Assembly: GCA_905221505.1 (NCBI GenBank)
Contig: CAJNDL010000001.1
Coordinates: forward strand, 159,942-223,941
Source of the DNA: a bacterium
GTDB taxonomy: Bacteria > Bacillota > Bacilli > Lactobacillales > Streptococcaceae
Length of the DNA stretch: 64,000 nucleotides
Direction: 5' to 3'
Below, in pieces: positions 17,388 through 26,056 of this stretch. Made by a program: the position numbers and the translations under genes. Under the pieces are notes generated by a model. It was given only the letters and a program-made list of their open reading frames with translations, was not told the origin of the DNA and searched no databases. Every line of letters begins with the position of its first letter. The stretch's first letter is position 1.

Positions 17388-18608
17388 ATGTCAAAAGATA
17401 AGAAAAATGAGGGCAAAGAAATCCTCGAAGAATTTAAAGAGTTATCAGAATGGCAGAAACGAAACCAAGAATATCTAAAAAAGAAGGCTGAAGAAGAGGC
17501 AGCCCTAGCTGAGGAGAAGGAAAAGGAAAGACAAGCTCGAATGGGAGAAAAATCCGAGAAGTCAGAGGACAAGGAGGGCTCGGAGAGTGAAGCGGCCCCA
17601 GAAGATGAAGAATCAGCTAAGGAAAAGTCTGAAGAAAAAGTAGAAGCCCCAGAGGGTGACAAAAAGGAAGAAGAGATAGAAGAATCAGGGGCTAAAGAGG
17701 ACGAGGACCATGATAAAAAGCTTGCTAAAAAGGTTACCAAAGAAAAACCAGCCAAAGCAAAGATTCCTGGCCTCCATATCTTACGAGCCTTAACGATTTT
17801 ATTTCCAAGTCTATTTTTATTGGTCGTCTCTGCCTACTTGCTCAGTCCTTATGCAACCATGAAGGATATCCGTATTGAGGGAACGGTTCAAACTACGGCT
17901 GATGATATTCGACAGGCTTCAGGCATTCAGGATTCGGATTATACGATTAACCTTCTGCTAGACAAGGCAAAATATGAAGAACAGATCAAGTCTAATTATT
18001 GGGTTGAATCAGCTCAGCTTGTCTATCAATTTCCAACTAAGTTTACTATAAAGGTCAAGGAATACGATATTGTTGCCTACTATGTTTCTGGTGAAAATCA
18101 TTATCCAATCCTTTCAAGTGGAAAGGTGGAGACTAGCGCGGTAAGTTTGGTGAGTCTGCCAGAAACTTATTTGTCAGTTCTCTTTAATGACAGCGAACAA
18201 ATCAAGGCTTTTGTCTCAGAACTTTCTCAAATTAGTCCAGAACTCAAGGCTGCTATCCAAAAGGTGGAATTAGCCCCAAGCAAGGTGACATCAGATCTAA
18301 TTCGATTGACTATGAATGATTCGGACGAGATCTTGGTTCCCCTGTCTGAAATGAGCAAGAAATTGCCTTACTACAGCAAGATCAAGCCTCAATTGTCAGA
18401 ACCGAGTGTGATTGACATGGAAGCTGGAATCTACAGTTATACTGTGGCGGATAAATTAATTATGGAGGCTGAGGAAAAAGCCAAAAAAGAGGCCGAAGAA
18501 GCTGAGAAAAAGCAGGAAGAAGAACGTAAACGTTTAGAAGAAGAAAAGAAAAAACAAGAGGAAGAGAGCAATCGAAACCAAACAAGTCAGCGTTCATCGC
18601 GTCGCTAG
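17388..18608 (+). CDS. divIB: Cell division protein DivIB/FtsQ
   Basis: A 406-residue single-span divisome protein. The ~130-residue cytoplasmic N-terminus is very rich in Glu and Lys, probably helical or disordered. A transmembrane helix (about residues 138-155) precedes a POTRA domain (MKDIRIEGTVQTTADDIRQ), the beta domain, and a charged coiled-coil-like tail ending in NRNQTSQRSSRR. It acts with DivIC/FtsB and FtsL at the septum. It is last in the mur operon. AAGGAAAG precedes the ATG. Confidence 0.93.
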   Translation: MSKDKKNEGKEILEEFKELSEWQKRNQEYLKKKAEEEAALAEEKEKERQARMGEKSEKSEDKEGSESEAAPEDEESAKEKSEEKVEAPEGDKKEEEIEESGAKEDEDHDKKLAKKVTKEKPAKAKIPGLHILRALTILFPSLFLLVVSAYLLSPYATMKDIRIEGTVQTTADDIRQASGIQDSDYTINLLLDKAKYEEQIKSNYWVESAQLVYQFPTKFTIKVKEYDIVAYYVSGENHYPILSSGKVETSAVSLVSLPETYLSVLFNDSEQIKAFVSELSQISPELKAAIQKVELAPSKVTSDLIRLTMNDSDEILVPLSEMSKKLPYYSKIKPQLSEPSVIDMEAGIYSYTVADKLIMEAEEKAKKEAEEAEKKQEEERKRLEEEKKKQEEESNRNQTSQRSSRR

Positions 18609-18651
18609 GTTTACCTTTTCTCCTAGAGCTCTTTAGTTGCCATGTTTTTAC

Positions 18652-18680
18652 TTGACAAGTGTTAGTAGAAATAATAGAAT
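18652..18680 (+). promoter_or_regulatory. Promoter of the pyrFE operon
   Basis: Consensus -35 TTGACA (18652-18657), 17-bp spacer, -10 TAGAAT (18675-18680), driving the PyrR leader. Confidence 0.85.
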
Positions 18681-18690
18681 AGTAAAAAAC

Positions 18691-18790
18691 CTTTAAAGCA
18701 GTCCAGAGAGGCAGCTAAGGTTAGACGGTGAAAGGGTGTAGACTACCCATTTTTCGTGGAACCTTGCTGTTGGCAGGTTCCTTTTTTTGT
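18691..18790 (+). promoter_or_regulatory. PyrR-dependent attenuator leader
   Basis: The leader contains AGTCCAGAGAGGC (18700-18712), the PyrR anti-antiterminator binding loop known from Bacillus and lactic acid bacteria pyr operons. A terminator follows: GGAACCT (18758-18764) pairs with AGGTTCC (18775-18781), then seven Ts. When UMP is high, PyrR binds and lets the terminator form; when low, an antiterminator is expected between the two. Confidence 0.9.
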
Positions 18791-18840
18791 GGCTTCTGTT
18801 GACCAGACTCTCTCACTAGCAAAGGTAAAAGGAGAAACCT

Positions 18841-19536
18841 ATGCGAGAACATCGTCCAGTCATTGCTCTTGATTTTCCTGGTTTTGAGGCGGTCAAGGAA
18901 TTTTTATCTCTTTTCCCAGCAGAAGAAAGTCTTTATCTAAAAGTGGGGATGGAGCTTTATTACGCAACGGGGCCTGAGATTGTGTCTTACTTGAAAGGCT
19001 TGGGCCATAGTGTCTTTTTGGATCTCAAACTTCATGACATTCCCAATACAGTCAAGTCAGCCATGAAGGTCTTGTCTCAGCTTGGTGTCGATATGACCAA
19101 TGTTCATGCGGCTGGTGGTGTAGAGATGATGAAGGCTGCGCGTGAATGTCTTGGAAGTCAAGCAAAATTGATAGCTGTAACGCAGCTTACATCAACGTCA
19201 GAAGCCCAGATGCAGGAGTTTCAAAATATCCAAACCAGTCTGCAAGAGTCTGTGATTCACTATGCCAAGAAGACAGCTGAATCGGGCTTGGATGGTGTCG
19301 TTTGCTCGGCTCAGGAAGTACAACTCATCAAGCAAGCCACCAATCCAGATTTTATCTGCCTGACACCAGGGATTCGTCCAGCAGGTGCTGCAGTTGGAGA
19401 CCAAAAACGCGTTATGACACCTGCTGATGCCTATCAAATCGGTAGTGACTATATCGTAGTGGGACGTCCCATTACCCAAGCTGAGAATCCTGTTGAAGCT
19501 TATCATGCCATCAAGGATGAATGGAACCAAGACTAG
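18841..19536 (+). CDS. pyrF: Orotidine 5'-phosphate decarboxylase
   Basis: A 231-residue TIM-barrel enzyme making UMP from OMP. The catalytic motif is [12 protein letters not shown] (Asp-x-Lys-x-x-Asp). LTPGIRPAG and VVGRPIT are the phosphate-binding loops. AAAGGAGAAACCT precedes ATG 18841. First gene after the PyrR attenuator, cotranscribed with pyrE. Confidence 0.96.
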   Translation: MREHRPVIALDFPGFEAVKEFLSLFPAEESLYLKVGMELYYATGPEIVSYLKGLGHSVFLDLKLHDIPNTVKSAMKVLSQLGVDMTNVHAAGGVEMMKAARECLGSQAKLIAVTQLTSTSEAQMQEFQNIQTSLQESVIHYAKKTAESGLDGVVCSAQEVQLIKQATNPDFICLTPGIRPAGAAVGDQKRVMTPADAYQIGSDYIVVGRPITQAENPVEAYHAIKDEWNQD

Positions 19537-19575
19537 AATTAAAGAAATAGATTATAAAAACAAAAGGAGAAGACC

Positions 19576-20208
19576 ATGACACTTGCTAAAGATATTGCTA
19601 GCCACCTCTTGAAAATTCAAGCAGTTTACCTTAAACCAGAGGAGCCTTTCACTTGGGCATCTGGTATCAAATCACCGATTTACACAGATAACCGTGTGAC
19701 ACTAGCCTATCCAGAAACTCGTACTCTCATCGAAAATGGTTTTGTGGATGCTATTAAAGAAGTCTTTCCAGAGGTTGAAGTGATTGCAGGAACTGCGACA
19801 GCAGGGATTCCACACGGAGCTATCATCGCTGATAAGATGAACTTGCCTTTTGCCTACATTCGCAGCAAACCAAAAGATCACGGAGCTGGTAATCAAATCG
19901 AAGGCCGCGTGGCTCAAGGACAAAAAATGGTAGTGGTTGAAGACCTCATTTCAACTGGTGGTTCTGTTCTTGAAGCTGTTGCAGCAGCTAAGCGAGAAGG
20001 AGCAGATGTGCTTGGAGTTGTAGCAATTTTCAGTTACCAATTGCCAAAAGCAGATAAGAACTTTGCGGATGCTGGCGTGAAATTGGTGACACTTTCAAAT
20101 TACAGCGAACTCATCCACCTAGCCCAAGAAGAAGGTTACATCACGCCAGAAGGATTGGACCTTCTAAAACGCTTTAAAGAAGACCAAGAAAATTGGCAAA
20201 ATGCTTAA
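19576..20208 (+). CDS. pyrE: Orotate phosphoribosyltransferase
   Basis: A 210-residue type I PRTase that joins orotate to PRPP. The PRPP loop is [25 protein letters not shown] is the flexible catalytic loop. It lies 39 nt after pyrF with a good AAAGGAGAAG site and completes the last two steps of UMP synthesis with PyrF. Confidence 0.96.
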   Translation: MTLAKDIASHLLKIQAVYLKPEEPFTWASGIKSPIYTDNRVTLAYPETRTLIENGFVDAIKEVFPEVEVIAGTATAGIPHGAIIADKMNLPFAYIRSKPKDHGAGNQIEGRVAQGQKMVVVEDLISTGGSVLEAVAAAKREGADVLGVVAIFSYQLPKADKNFADAGVKLVTLSNYSELIHLAQEEGYITPEGLDLLKRFKEDQENWQNA

Positions 20209-20218
20209 GACATAGAAA

Positions 20219-20250
20219 ATCAGGTAGTCACTAGGATTACCTGATTTCTT
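20219..20250. terminator. Terminator after pyrE
   Basis: ATCAGGTA (20219-20226) pairs with TACCTGAT (20238-20245), followed by TTCTTTTT. A-rich on the other side, so it may also end the convergent transporter operon. Confidence 0.85.
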
Positions 20251-20269
20251 TTTGTGATTTCATTGAGTA

Positions 20270-21136
20270 TTAGTCAACTTTTCCACCTTCAACAACTAGG
20301 TCATCTGCCTTAGCAGCATCACCGTAGGTTGGGTGGAGTGTTTTTTCATAGGCCTTGTGGAAGAAGTTTTCCTTGCCTAATTTTTCAATATCTTTATTGA
20401 TGAAGTCTAGCAATTCTTGGTTGCCTTTTTGAACTGCTGCTGCGATGGTATCTGGATCACCGAGGGAAGTAATTCCTACTTCAAATCCTTTGTTTTCAAG
20501 CGCCCAAGCTAGGACTTCCGTATTGTCAGTAGAGAAGGCATCTCCGCGTCCGTCAAGAAGGGCTTGGTAAGAGTCGCTGTATTGGTCGTATTTTTGGAGC
20601 TTGATTTCTGGATGATTCTTTTCAAAATAAGTCTCAGCAGTCGTTCCTTTTGTAACAATCAAGGTTTTACCTTCCAATTGTTTGACATCTGTAATGAGAC
20701 CAGTCTTAGGTGATACGACACCAAGGGAAACTTTCATGTAAGGAAGAGCAAAATCAACTTGTTTCTTTCGTTCGTCAGTAACTGTGAAGTTGGCAAGAGT
20801 GATATCTACCTTGTTTGAAATCAAGTATTCAGCACGGTTGGCAGCATCGACTGAAACGTATTTAACCTTCACGCCAAGGTCTTGTGCCAGTTGGTTCCCG
20901 AGCTCAATATCGTAACCTTTGTAAGAACCATCATTGTCAACGTAACCAAACGGTTTCTTGTCTCCAAATACGGCGATTCGTAGCTCACCGCTTTTTTTGA
21001 TTTCATCGATTGTGCGAGCCTTGGCAGTGGTTTTACCAGACGATGAACCAGCATTGCCACCTGAGCTACAAGCAGTGACAAAGATAAGAGCAAAGGCAAG
21101 TGCCAAAACAGTTAAGAGTGGTTTGAATAGTTTCAT
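20270..21136 (-). CDS. Amino-acid ABC transporter substrate-binding lipoprotein
   Basis: A 288-residue lipoprotein (lipobox FVTAC, Cys23) of the polar-amino-acid SBP family: ELRIAVFGDKKPFGYVDNDG, GYDIELGNQLAQDLGVKVKY, and LANFTVTDERKKQVDFALPY. It probably binds Glu/Gln/Asp or cystine; the ligand cannot be read from sequence. The reading frame is intact. Last gene of a four-gene minus-strand operon; AAGGAGA precedes the ATG. Confidence 0.92.
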   Translation of the reverse strand: MKLFKPLLTVLALAFALIFVTACSSGGNAGSSSGKTTAKARTIDEIKKSGELRIAVFGDKKPFGYVDNDGSYKGYDIELGNQLAQDLGVKVKYVSVDAANRAEYLISNKVDITLANFTVTDERKKQVDFALPYMKVSLGVVSPKTGLITDVKQLEGKTLIVTKGTTAETYFEKNHPEIKLQKYDQYSDSYQALLDGRGDAFSTDNTEVLAWALENKGFEVGITSLGDPDTIAAAVQKGNQELLDFINKDIEKLGKENFFHKAYEKTLHPTYGDAAKADDLVVEGGKVD

Positions 21137-21147
21137 AAGAATCTCCT

Positions 21148-21906
21148 TTATAGATATGAGCCAAATTGGCTAAAGTCAAAGACGTTTAAAAATTCCTGGG
21201 CTCGTTTAGTTTGAGGATTGGTAAAGAAGGCTTGAGCCGTTCCTTCTTCAGCGATTTTCCCTTGGTCTAGGAAGATAATGCGGTCGGCAATTGCTTGGGC
21301 AAACTGCATTTCATGAGTTACTAGAATCATGGTGCGCCCTTCTTGGGCTAAGTCATTGATGAGTTCCAGAACCTCACGTACCATTTCGGGGTCCAGAGAA
21401 GCCGTCACTTCGTCAAAGAGGATAATTTCTGGATGCATGAGCAGGGCACGGACAATTGCAACCCGTTGTTTTTGTCCGCCAGATAATTGACGGGCAAAGC
21501 TATGTTGTTTATCCAGCAAACCCACACGCTCTAGTAATTGCAAAGCTTCTTCAGTTACTTCTTTTTTGTCCCGTCCCTGTGCTTTGATAGGTCCTAGGAT
21601 GAGGTTTTGAAGGACATCCAGATGGGGAAAGAGTTCATAGCTTTGAAAGACCATGCCAATCTTTTGGCGAACTAAGTGAAAGTCTTTCTGATTACCAATA
21701 ATGGACTGGCCATCTAGAAGAATATCTCCACCTTGAATACTTTCTAAGCCATTGAGGCAACGAAGGAGGGTACTTTTCCCACAACCAGATGGCCCTAGGA
21801 TGACCACAACTTCCCCTTTTTTGATATCTAGAGAAAGACCTTGGAGGATAGGATTGTCTCCGAAGGATTTTTTTAGCTCCTTGATTTCTAAAATAGTTTC
21901 AGACAT
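21148..21906 (-). CDS. Amino-acid ABC transporter ATP-binding protein
   Basis: A 252-residue GlnQ-type ATPase with Walker A GPSGCGKST, signature LSGGQKQRVAI, Walker B ILFDEVTASLD and the H-loop THEMQFA. It powers import by the two adjacent permeases. Its ATG directly follows the upstream permease's stop codon. Confidence 0.95.
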   Translation of the reverse strand: MSETILEIKELKKSFGDNPILQGLSLDIKKGEVVVILGPSGCGKSTLLRCLNGLESIQGGDILLDGQSIIGNQKDFHLVRQKIGMVFQSYELFPHLDVLQNLILGPIKAQGRDKKEVTEEALQLLERVGLLDKQHSFARQLSGGQKQRVAIVRALLMHPEIILFDEVTASLDPEMVREVLELINDLAQEGRTMILVTHEMQFAQAIADRIIFLDQGKIAEEGTAQAFFTNPQTKRAQEFLNVFDFSQFGSYL

Positions 21907-22584
21907 TTAGTTCCTCCAATGTTTTTCTAAGTGTGTGGATAGTTTGGAAATAGGGAAGCAGACTGCGAAATACAAGACCAGAATGGTTCCATAAATCCAA
22001 AAAGAAGCAGTTGGGATAGTCAGGCGGTTACTATCGATGATTTGCTGTCCAACCTTGGTTACTTCAACAACCCCAATCAAGACGACCAAGGAAGTTGTTT
22101 TGATCATCCGAGTGACAAGATTGATAGCTTGTGGCAACAATCTTCTCAAGACCTGTGGGATGATGATGTGGTAGTAAAGTTGAACATTGGTTAAGCCTAG
22201 TGCCTGTCCACTTTCAAATTGATGCTTAGGGAGGGAAGTGATAGCTCCACGGACCAAGTCCCCCATTTCAGCTGTTCCCCAGAGGGTAAAAACGATAATA
22301 GCTGAAGTCTCACCTGAGATATTGATATTAAAGTTTCGAGCCAAACCGAAATAAACGATGAAGAGTAGCACCAGCTGGGGCATGATACGGATGAATTCCA
22401 GATACAATCGTGTCAAAAATCGTACGATTCTAGAATGGGAGGTCATGATAATTCCCATGACTGTTCCGAAAATCATGGATAGAATGACAGACAGGATCGA
22501 AATCCCAATCGTGACTCCCAATCCCTGTAAAATCCGCAGGAGATTATTTCCCTGAAAGAGTACTTGGATTCCCGAATCCTGCAT
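21907..22584 (-). CDS. Amino-acid ABC transporter permease (second)
   Basis: A 225-residue HisM/GlnP-type permease with about five membrane helices and the EAA loop (ALGLTNVQLYYHIIIPQVLRR). Its start overlaps the end of the first permease by about 40 nt, indicating a coupled pair of paralogous membrane subunits. Confidence 0.92.
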   Translation of the reverse strand: MQDSGIQVLFQGNNLLRILQGLGVTIGISILSVILSMIFGTVMGIIMTSHSRIVRFLTRLYLEFIRIMPQLVLLFIVYFGLARNFNINISGETSAIIVFTLWGTAEMGDLVRGAITSLPKHQFESGQALGLTNVQLYYHIIIPQVLRRLLPQAINLVTRMIKTTSLVVLIGVVEVTKVGQQIIDSNRLTIPTASFWIYGTILVLYFAVCFPISKLSTHLEKHWRN

Positions 22585-23224
22585 GGCGGAGCCTCCTTTC
22601 TATCCAGCTAAAGACCAGTGAGATGGGCAGTAGCATAATCAGGTAAGCAATTACCAACATAGCCAGCGCAATGTCTGTCTCATAATAGAGCCCAATCAAG
22701 TCCTTGGCGACGTACATGAGGTCGGCCAAAGCTACTGCTGAGAAAACAGAGGTTTCCTTGATGAGAAAAATGACATTGGCACTAAAAGACGGCAGTGCCA
22801 CCGCTGTTGCTTGTGGAAGAACCACATAGCGAAAGACCTGTATAGGTGTCAGACCGATGGCTAATCCAATCTCATGCTGGGTTTGACTGACGGCTTCCAA
22901 CCCACTCCGGAAAGATTCTGCCATATAGGAGCCTCCTAAAAAGACCAGTCCTAGAGTAGCGCAGACTTCTGAAGATAGGACAATCCCTATTCGGGGAAGA
23001 CCAAAGTAGAGAAAGAAGAGTTGAATCAAAAGGGGCGTATTGCGTGACAATTCAATGTAGGCTGTCGCTATTTGCGCCAAAACAGGGATGCGGTAATGCC
23101 GGATGATGCTGACGATTAAACCGAGCAGAAAGGATCCCAGAATCCCCCAAACTGCAATATGCAAGGTTAGGAGAAAAGCCTTTTGATATAGTGGTAGATA
23201 TTGTTCAACAATGGACCAATCCAA
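22544..23224 (-). CDS. Amino-acid ABC transporter permease (first), TTG start
   Basis: A 226-residue permease of the same family with EAA loop AIGLTPIQVFRYVVLPQA. The start codon is TTG (complement of 23222-23224), with GGGAGG 8 nt upstream; a nearby ATG is in another frame. First gene of the operon. Confidence 0.9.
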   Translation of the reverse strand: MDWSIVEQYLPLYQKAFLLTLHIAVWGILGSFLLGLIVSIIRHYRIPVLAQIATAYIELSRNTPLLIQLFFLYFGLPRIGIVLSSEVCATLGLVFLGGSYMAESFRSGLEAVSQTQHEIGLAIGLTPIQVFRYVVLPQATAVALPSFSANVIFLIKETSVFSAVALADLMYVAKDLIGLYYETDIALAMLVIAYLIMLLPISLVFSWIERRLRHAGFGNPSTLSGK

Positions 23225-23257
23225 AAATAGAACCTCCCATCTAGAAATAATACAGTT

Positions 23258-23266
23258 ATTGTAGCA
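23258..23266 (-). promoter_or_regulatory. Promoter of the amino-acid transporter operon
   Basis: On the minus strand an extended -10 TGC-TACAAT (-10 at 23258-23263), about 34 nt before the TTG start. Confidence 0.5.
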
Positions 23267-23361
23267 CTTAAAATCTCCTTTGGATAATATCTATTTTTTA
23301 TTGCTGTGATAAGGATTTTTTATCATAGACATAAAATTTCTGAAATTTCCAAACAAAATAT

Positions 23362-23390
23362 TTGAAAAGTTTTGAAAAAAGAGTTAAGAT
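23362..23390 (+). promoter_or_regulatory. Promoter of lctO
   Basis: -35 TTGAAA (23362-23367), 17-bp spacer, -10 TAAGAT (23385-23390). Confidence 0.6.
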
Positions 23391-23407
23391 ATTTTTGTAA
23401 TATACAA

Positions 23408-23421
23408 AGTAAACGCTTACT
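23408..23421 (+). promoter_or_regulatory. cre site (CcpA) before lctO
   Basis: AGTAAACGCTTACT is a near-perfect palindrome and matches the cre consensus except at the outer T/A. It lies about 11-24 nt after the predicted start of transcription, so bound CcpA would block elongation. Confidence 0.7.
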
Positions 23422-23439
23422 TATTAAGGAGGGCATTTT

Positions 23440-24576
23440 ATGTCATACAAAACAAGCAATGCAGAAGGCCATGTAGATTTCATCAATACCTATGATTTGG
23501 AGCCTATGGCGCAACAAGTGATTCCTAAGGCAGCTTTTGGCTATATCGCCAGTGGAGCAGAAGATACATTCACTTTACGCGAGAACATCCGTGCCTTTAA
23601 CCACAAGCTCATCGTTCCTCATACACTTTGCAATGTTGAAAATCCAAGTACAGAGATTGAATTTGCGGGTGAAAAACTATCTTCACCAATCATTATGGCG
23701 CCTGTTGCGGCTCATAAATTGGCAAATGAGCAAGGTGAAGTAGCTACTGCGCGTGGTGTGCATGAGTTTGGTTCTCTTTATACAACCAGCTCTTACTCTA
23801 CTGTCGACCTTCCAGAAATTACGGAAGCCCTTCAAGGGACACCTCATTGGTTCCAATTTTACTTTAGTAAAGATGATGGTATTAACCGCCATATCATGGA
23901 CCGTGTGAAGGCTGAAGGTTATAAGGCGATTGTCTTGACTGCAGATGCTACTGTAGGGGGCAATCGTGAGGTTGATAAGCGTAATGGTTTTGTCTTCCCA
24001 GTTGGCATGCCGATTGTTGAAGAATACCTGCCAGAAGGTGCTGGAAAATCAATGGACTTTGTTTACAAATCAGCTAAACAACGCTTGTCTCCACGTGATG
24101 TAGAATTTATCGCTGAATACTCAGGACTTCCTGTTTATGTCAAGGGGCCACAATGCCGTGAGGACGTTGAACGTTCGCTTGCTGCAGGAGCCTCTGGTAT
24201 CTGGGTAACCAACCACGGTGGCCGCCAAATCGACGGTGGACCAGCCGCCTTCGACTCACTTCAAGAAGTGGCAGAAGCAGTTGATAAACGTGTGCCAATC
24301 GTCTTTGACTCAGGTATTCGTCGTGGTCAACACGTCTTTAAAGCCTTGGCATCAGGAGCAGACTTGGTAGCTATTGGCCGTCCTGTTATCTATGGCTTGG
24401 CTCTTGGCGGTAGTGTCGGTGTACGTCAAGTCTTTGAACACTTGAATGCAGAATTGAAGACAGTCATGCAATTATCTGGAACTCAGACTATTGAAGATGT
24501 CAAACACTTCAAACTCCGTCACAATCCATACAACCCAACCTTCCCAGTTGACCCTCGTGACTTAAAATTGTATTGA
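23440..24576 (+). CDS. lctO: L-lactate oxidase
   Basis: A 378-residue FMN-dependent alpha-hydroxyacid oxidase turning lactate and O2 into pyruvate and H2O2. The active-site motif is TNHGGRQIDGGPA (near residue 257). The FMN phosphate loop is FDSGIRRGQHVFKALASGAD followed by GRPVIYGLA. AAGGAGGG precedes ATG. Monocistronic with its own terminator; the cre site suggests repression by CcpA. It recycles lactate for SpxB. Confidence 0.94.
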   Translation: MSYKTSNAEGHVDFINTYDLEPMAQQVIPKAAFGYIASGAEDTFTLRENIRAFNHKLIVPHTLCNVENPSTEIEFAGEKLSSPIIMAPVAAHKLANEQGEVATARGVHEFGSLYTTSSYSTVDLPEITEALQGTPHWFQFYFSKDDGINRHIMDRVKAEGYKAIVLTADATVGGNREVDKRNGFVFPVGMPIVEEYLPEGAGKSMDFVYKSAKQRLSPRDVEFIAEYSGLPVYVKGPQCREDVERSLAAGASGIWVTNHGGRQIDGGPAAFDSLQEVAEAVDKRVPIVFDSGIRRGQHVFKALASGADLVAIGRPVIYGLALGGSVGVRQVFEHLNAELKTVMQLSGTQTIEDVKHFKLRHNPYNPTFPVDPRDLKLY

Positions 24577-24588
24577 TAAAAGAGATTG

Positions 24589-24612
24589 CCTCCACTTGAT
24601 GTGGAGGTTTTT
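24589..24612 (+). terminator. Terminator of lctO
   Basis: CCTCCAC/GTGGAGG (24589-24595/24601-24607) followed by TTTTTC. Confidence 0.9.
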
Positions 24613-24677
24613 CTTCGTGTATTGGAAGAATAAATCGCTATCAAAAACTATATAAAGATATTTTTCGGTCAAATATC

Positions 24678-24706
24678 TTGCTAGGGCTTTCATTTTTTGC
24701 TATACT
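24678..24706 (+). promoter_or_regulatory. Promoter of TPP cassette 1
   Basis: -35 TTGCTA (24678-24683), 17-bp spacer, extended -10 TGC-TATACT (24701-24706). Confidence 0.75.
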
Positions 24707-24729
24707 GGTCCAGTAATTAAATAATAAAG

Positions 24730-24801
24730 ACATTTGGGGTGCTTTAGGCTGAGATGATACCCATTGAACCTGATACAGTTAAGACTGGCGAAGGGAAATG
24801 T
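24730..24801 (+). promoter_or_regulatory. TPP riboswitch 1
   Basis: A THI-box aptamer: P1 ACATTT (24730-24735) pairs with AAATGT (24796-24801). Between them are GGGGTGC, CTGAGATGATACCC, GAACCTGAT and the GGCGAAGGGA region of the consensus. It is followed by a terminator, so it acts on transcription of the downstream tenA-like gene. Confidence 0.95.
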
Positions 24802-24848
24802 GAAACGTTTTTTCGTATGGCGAAATGAACGATCTAATCTTGTAAGTC

Positions 24849-24881
24849 AACTCTAATTCTTGATTGTAATTGGAGTTTTTT
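24849..24881 (+). terminator. Expression-platform terminator of TPP riboswitch 1
   Basis: AACTCTAATT (24849-24858) pairs with AATTGGAGTT (24868-24877) with one G-T pair, followed by a run of Ts. Confidence 0.8.
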
Positions 24882-25027
24882 TGTTTATATAAGCTGGATG
24901 AAGGCGATACAAAGCATTTAGGTATCTCTTCTTGAACGCCCTTGATTTTCTTTAAAAAGGTCAAGTAAAACTAGGATTTTCTTGGTGTTTTGTTGATTAC
25001 GAACGAGTAAAGAGAGGAAAAGTAAAT

Positions 25028-25696
25028 ATGGAAAAACAAGACTATGCATTTCAGCCAGGTTTGACTGTTGGAGAATTATTAAAAAGCAGTCAGAAGAATT
25101 GGGAGGATGCAATCAATCATCGTTTTGTTAAGGAACTTTTTGCGGGGACAATTGAGAATAAGGTCTTAAAAGACTACCTAATTCAAGATTATCACTTCTT
25201 TGATGCCTTCTTATCCATGCTGGGTGCTTGCGTAGCCCACGCAGATCAGCTTGAATCCAAGCTTCGTTTTGCCAAGCAACTAGGCTTTCTTGAAGCGGAT
25301 GAAGACGGTTATTTCCAAAAGGCTTTTAAAGAGTTAAAAGTAGCAGAGACTGACTATCTAGAAGTGACCTTGCACCCTGTAACAAAAGCCTTTCAGGATC
25401 TAATGTATTCGGCAGTGGCTTCATCAGACTATGCCCATCTTTTGGTTATGCTGGTCATTGCAGAAGGCCTTTATTTAGACTGGGGTTCTAAAAATTTGAC
25501 TCTACCTGAAGCCTATATTCATTCGGAATGGATCAATCTACATAGAGGCCCTTTCTTTGCAGAGTGGGTTCAATTTCTAGTTGATGAACTTAATCGTGTC
25601 GGGAAAAATCGAGAAGATTTGACAGAACTTCAGGAGCGCTGGAATCAAGCAGTTGCTTTAGAATTAGCATTTTTTGATATTGGTTATGAATTATAG
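25028..25696 (+). CDS. TenA-E-type thiamin salvage protein
   Basis: A 222-residue all-helical TenA-family protein. TenA enzymes hydrolyse thiamin breakdown products to release HMP. The Cys of classical TenA (LPC-x-W) is replaced: the aligned segment reads VIAEGLYLDWG with Ala145-Glu146, the pattern of the cysteine-less TenA-E class associated with formylamino/aminopyrimidine salvage. It is controlled alone by TPP riboswitch 1. A second, cysteine-containing TenA lies 3 kb downstream. Confidence 0.85.
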   Translation: MEKQDYAFQPGLTVGELLKSSQKNWEDAINHRFVKELFAGTIENKVLKDYLIQDYHFFDAFLSMLGACVAHADQLESKLRFAKQLGFLEADEDGYFQKAFKELKVAETDYLEVTLHPVTKAFQDLMYSAVASSDYAHLLVMLVIAEGLYLDWGSKNLTLPEAYIHSEWINLHRGPFFAEWVQFLVDELNRVGKNREDLTELQERWNQAVALELAFFDIGYEL

Positions 25697-25772
25697 GATA
25701 AATTCAATTCTTTTATGTAGATTAAAAGAATTAACACACAAACTATATAAAAATATTTTCCAGTCAAATATC

Positions 25773-25801
25773 TTGCTAGGGCTTTCAATTTCTGTTATAC
25801 T
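25773..25801 (+). promoter_or_regulatory. Promoter of TPP cassette 2
   Basis: -35 TTGCTA (25773-25778), 17-bp spacer, extended -10 TGT-TATACT (25796-25801); a copy of the cassette 1 promoter 1095 bp away. Confidence 0.75.
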
Positions 25802-25824
25802 AGCACAGTAATTAAATAATAAAG

Positions 25825-25896
25825 ACATTTGGGGTGCTTTAGGCTGAGATGATACCCATTGAACCTGATACAGTTAAGACTGGCGAAGGGAAATGT
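25825..25896 (+). promoter_or_regulatory. TPP riboswitch 2
   Basis: Identical in its 72-nt aptamer to riboswitch 1 (P1 ACATTT 25825-25830 / AAATGT 25891-25896). It is followed by a terminator and controls the seven-gene thiamin precursor operon. Confidence 0.95.
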
Positions 25897-25944
25897 GAAT
25901 AGTTTTTTCTTGAGAAAGAAAAAACCATCTAATTTTGTAAGCAA

Positions 25945-25979
25945 AACTCTAATTCTTGTGTGTGATTAGAGTTTTTTAT
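25945..25979 (+). terminator. Expression-platform terminator of TPP riboswitch 2
   Basis: AACTCTAATT (25945-25954) pairs with the arm ending GATTAGAGTT (25964-25973), then TTTTTATTTTTT. Confidence 0.85.
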
Positions 25980-26056
25980 TTTTTACTAGATAGACTAGAT
26001 GCAGAGTATGATGGCAGGTCTCTCTTAAATGCCCTATTGTCTTAAAAGGAGTTTTT

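Noticed and set aside
17351-17755. Ser-rich minus-strand ORF
   Set aside because: It is the antisense of the Glu/Lys-rich divIB N-terminus (GAA/AAG codons read as TTC/CTT), without promoter or ribosome binding site.
24711-25899. Insertion sequence formed by the TPP cassette repeats
   Set aside because: The repeats are promoter-riboswitch-terminator units with no transposase or terminal inverted repeats; they regulate the genes after them.
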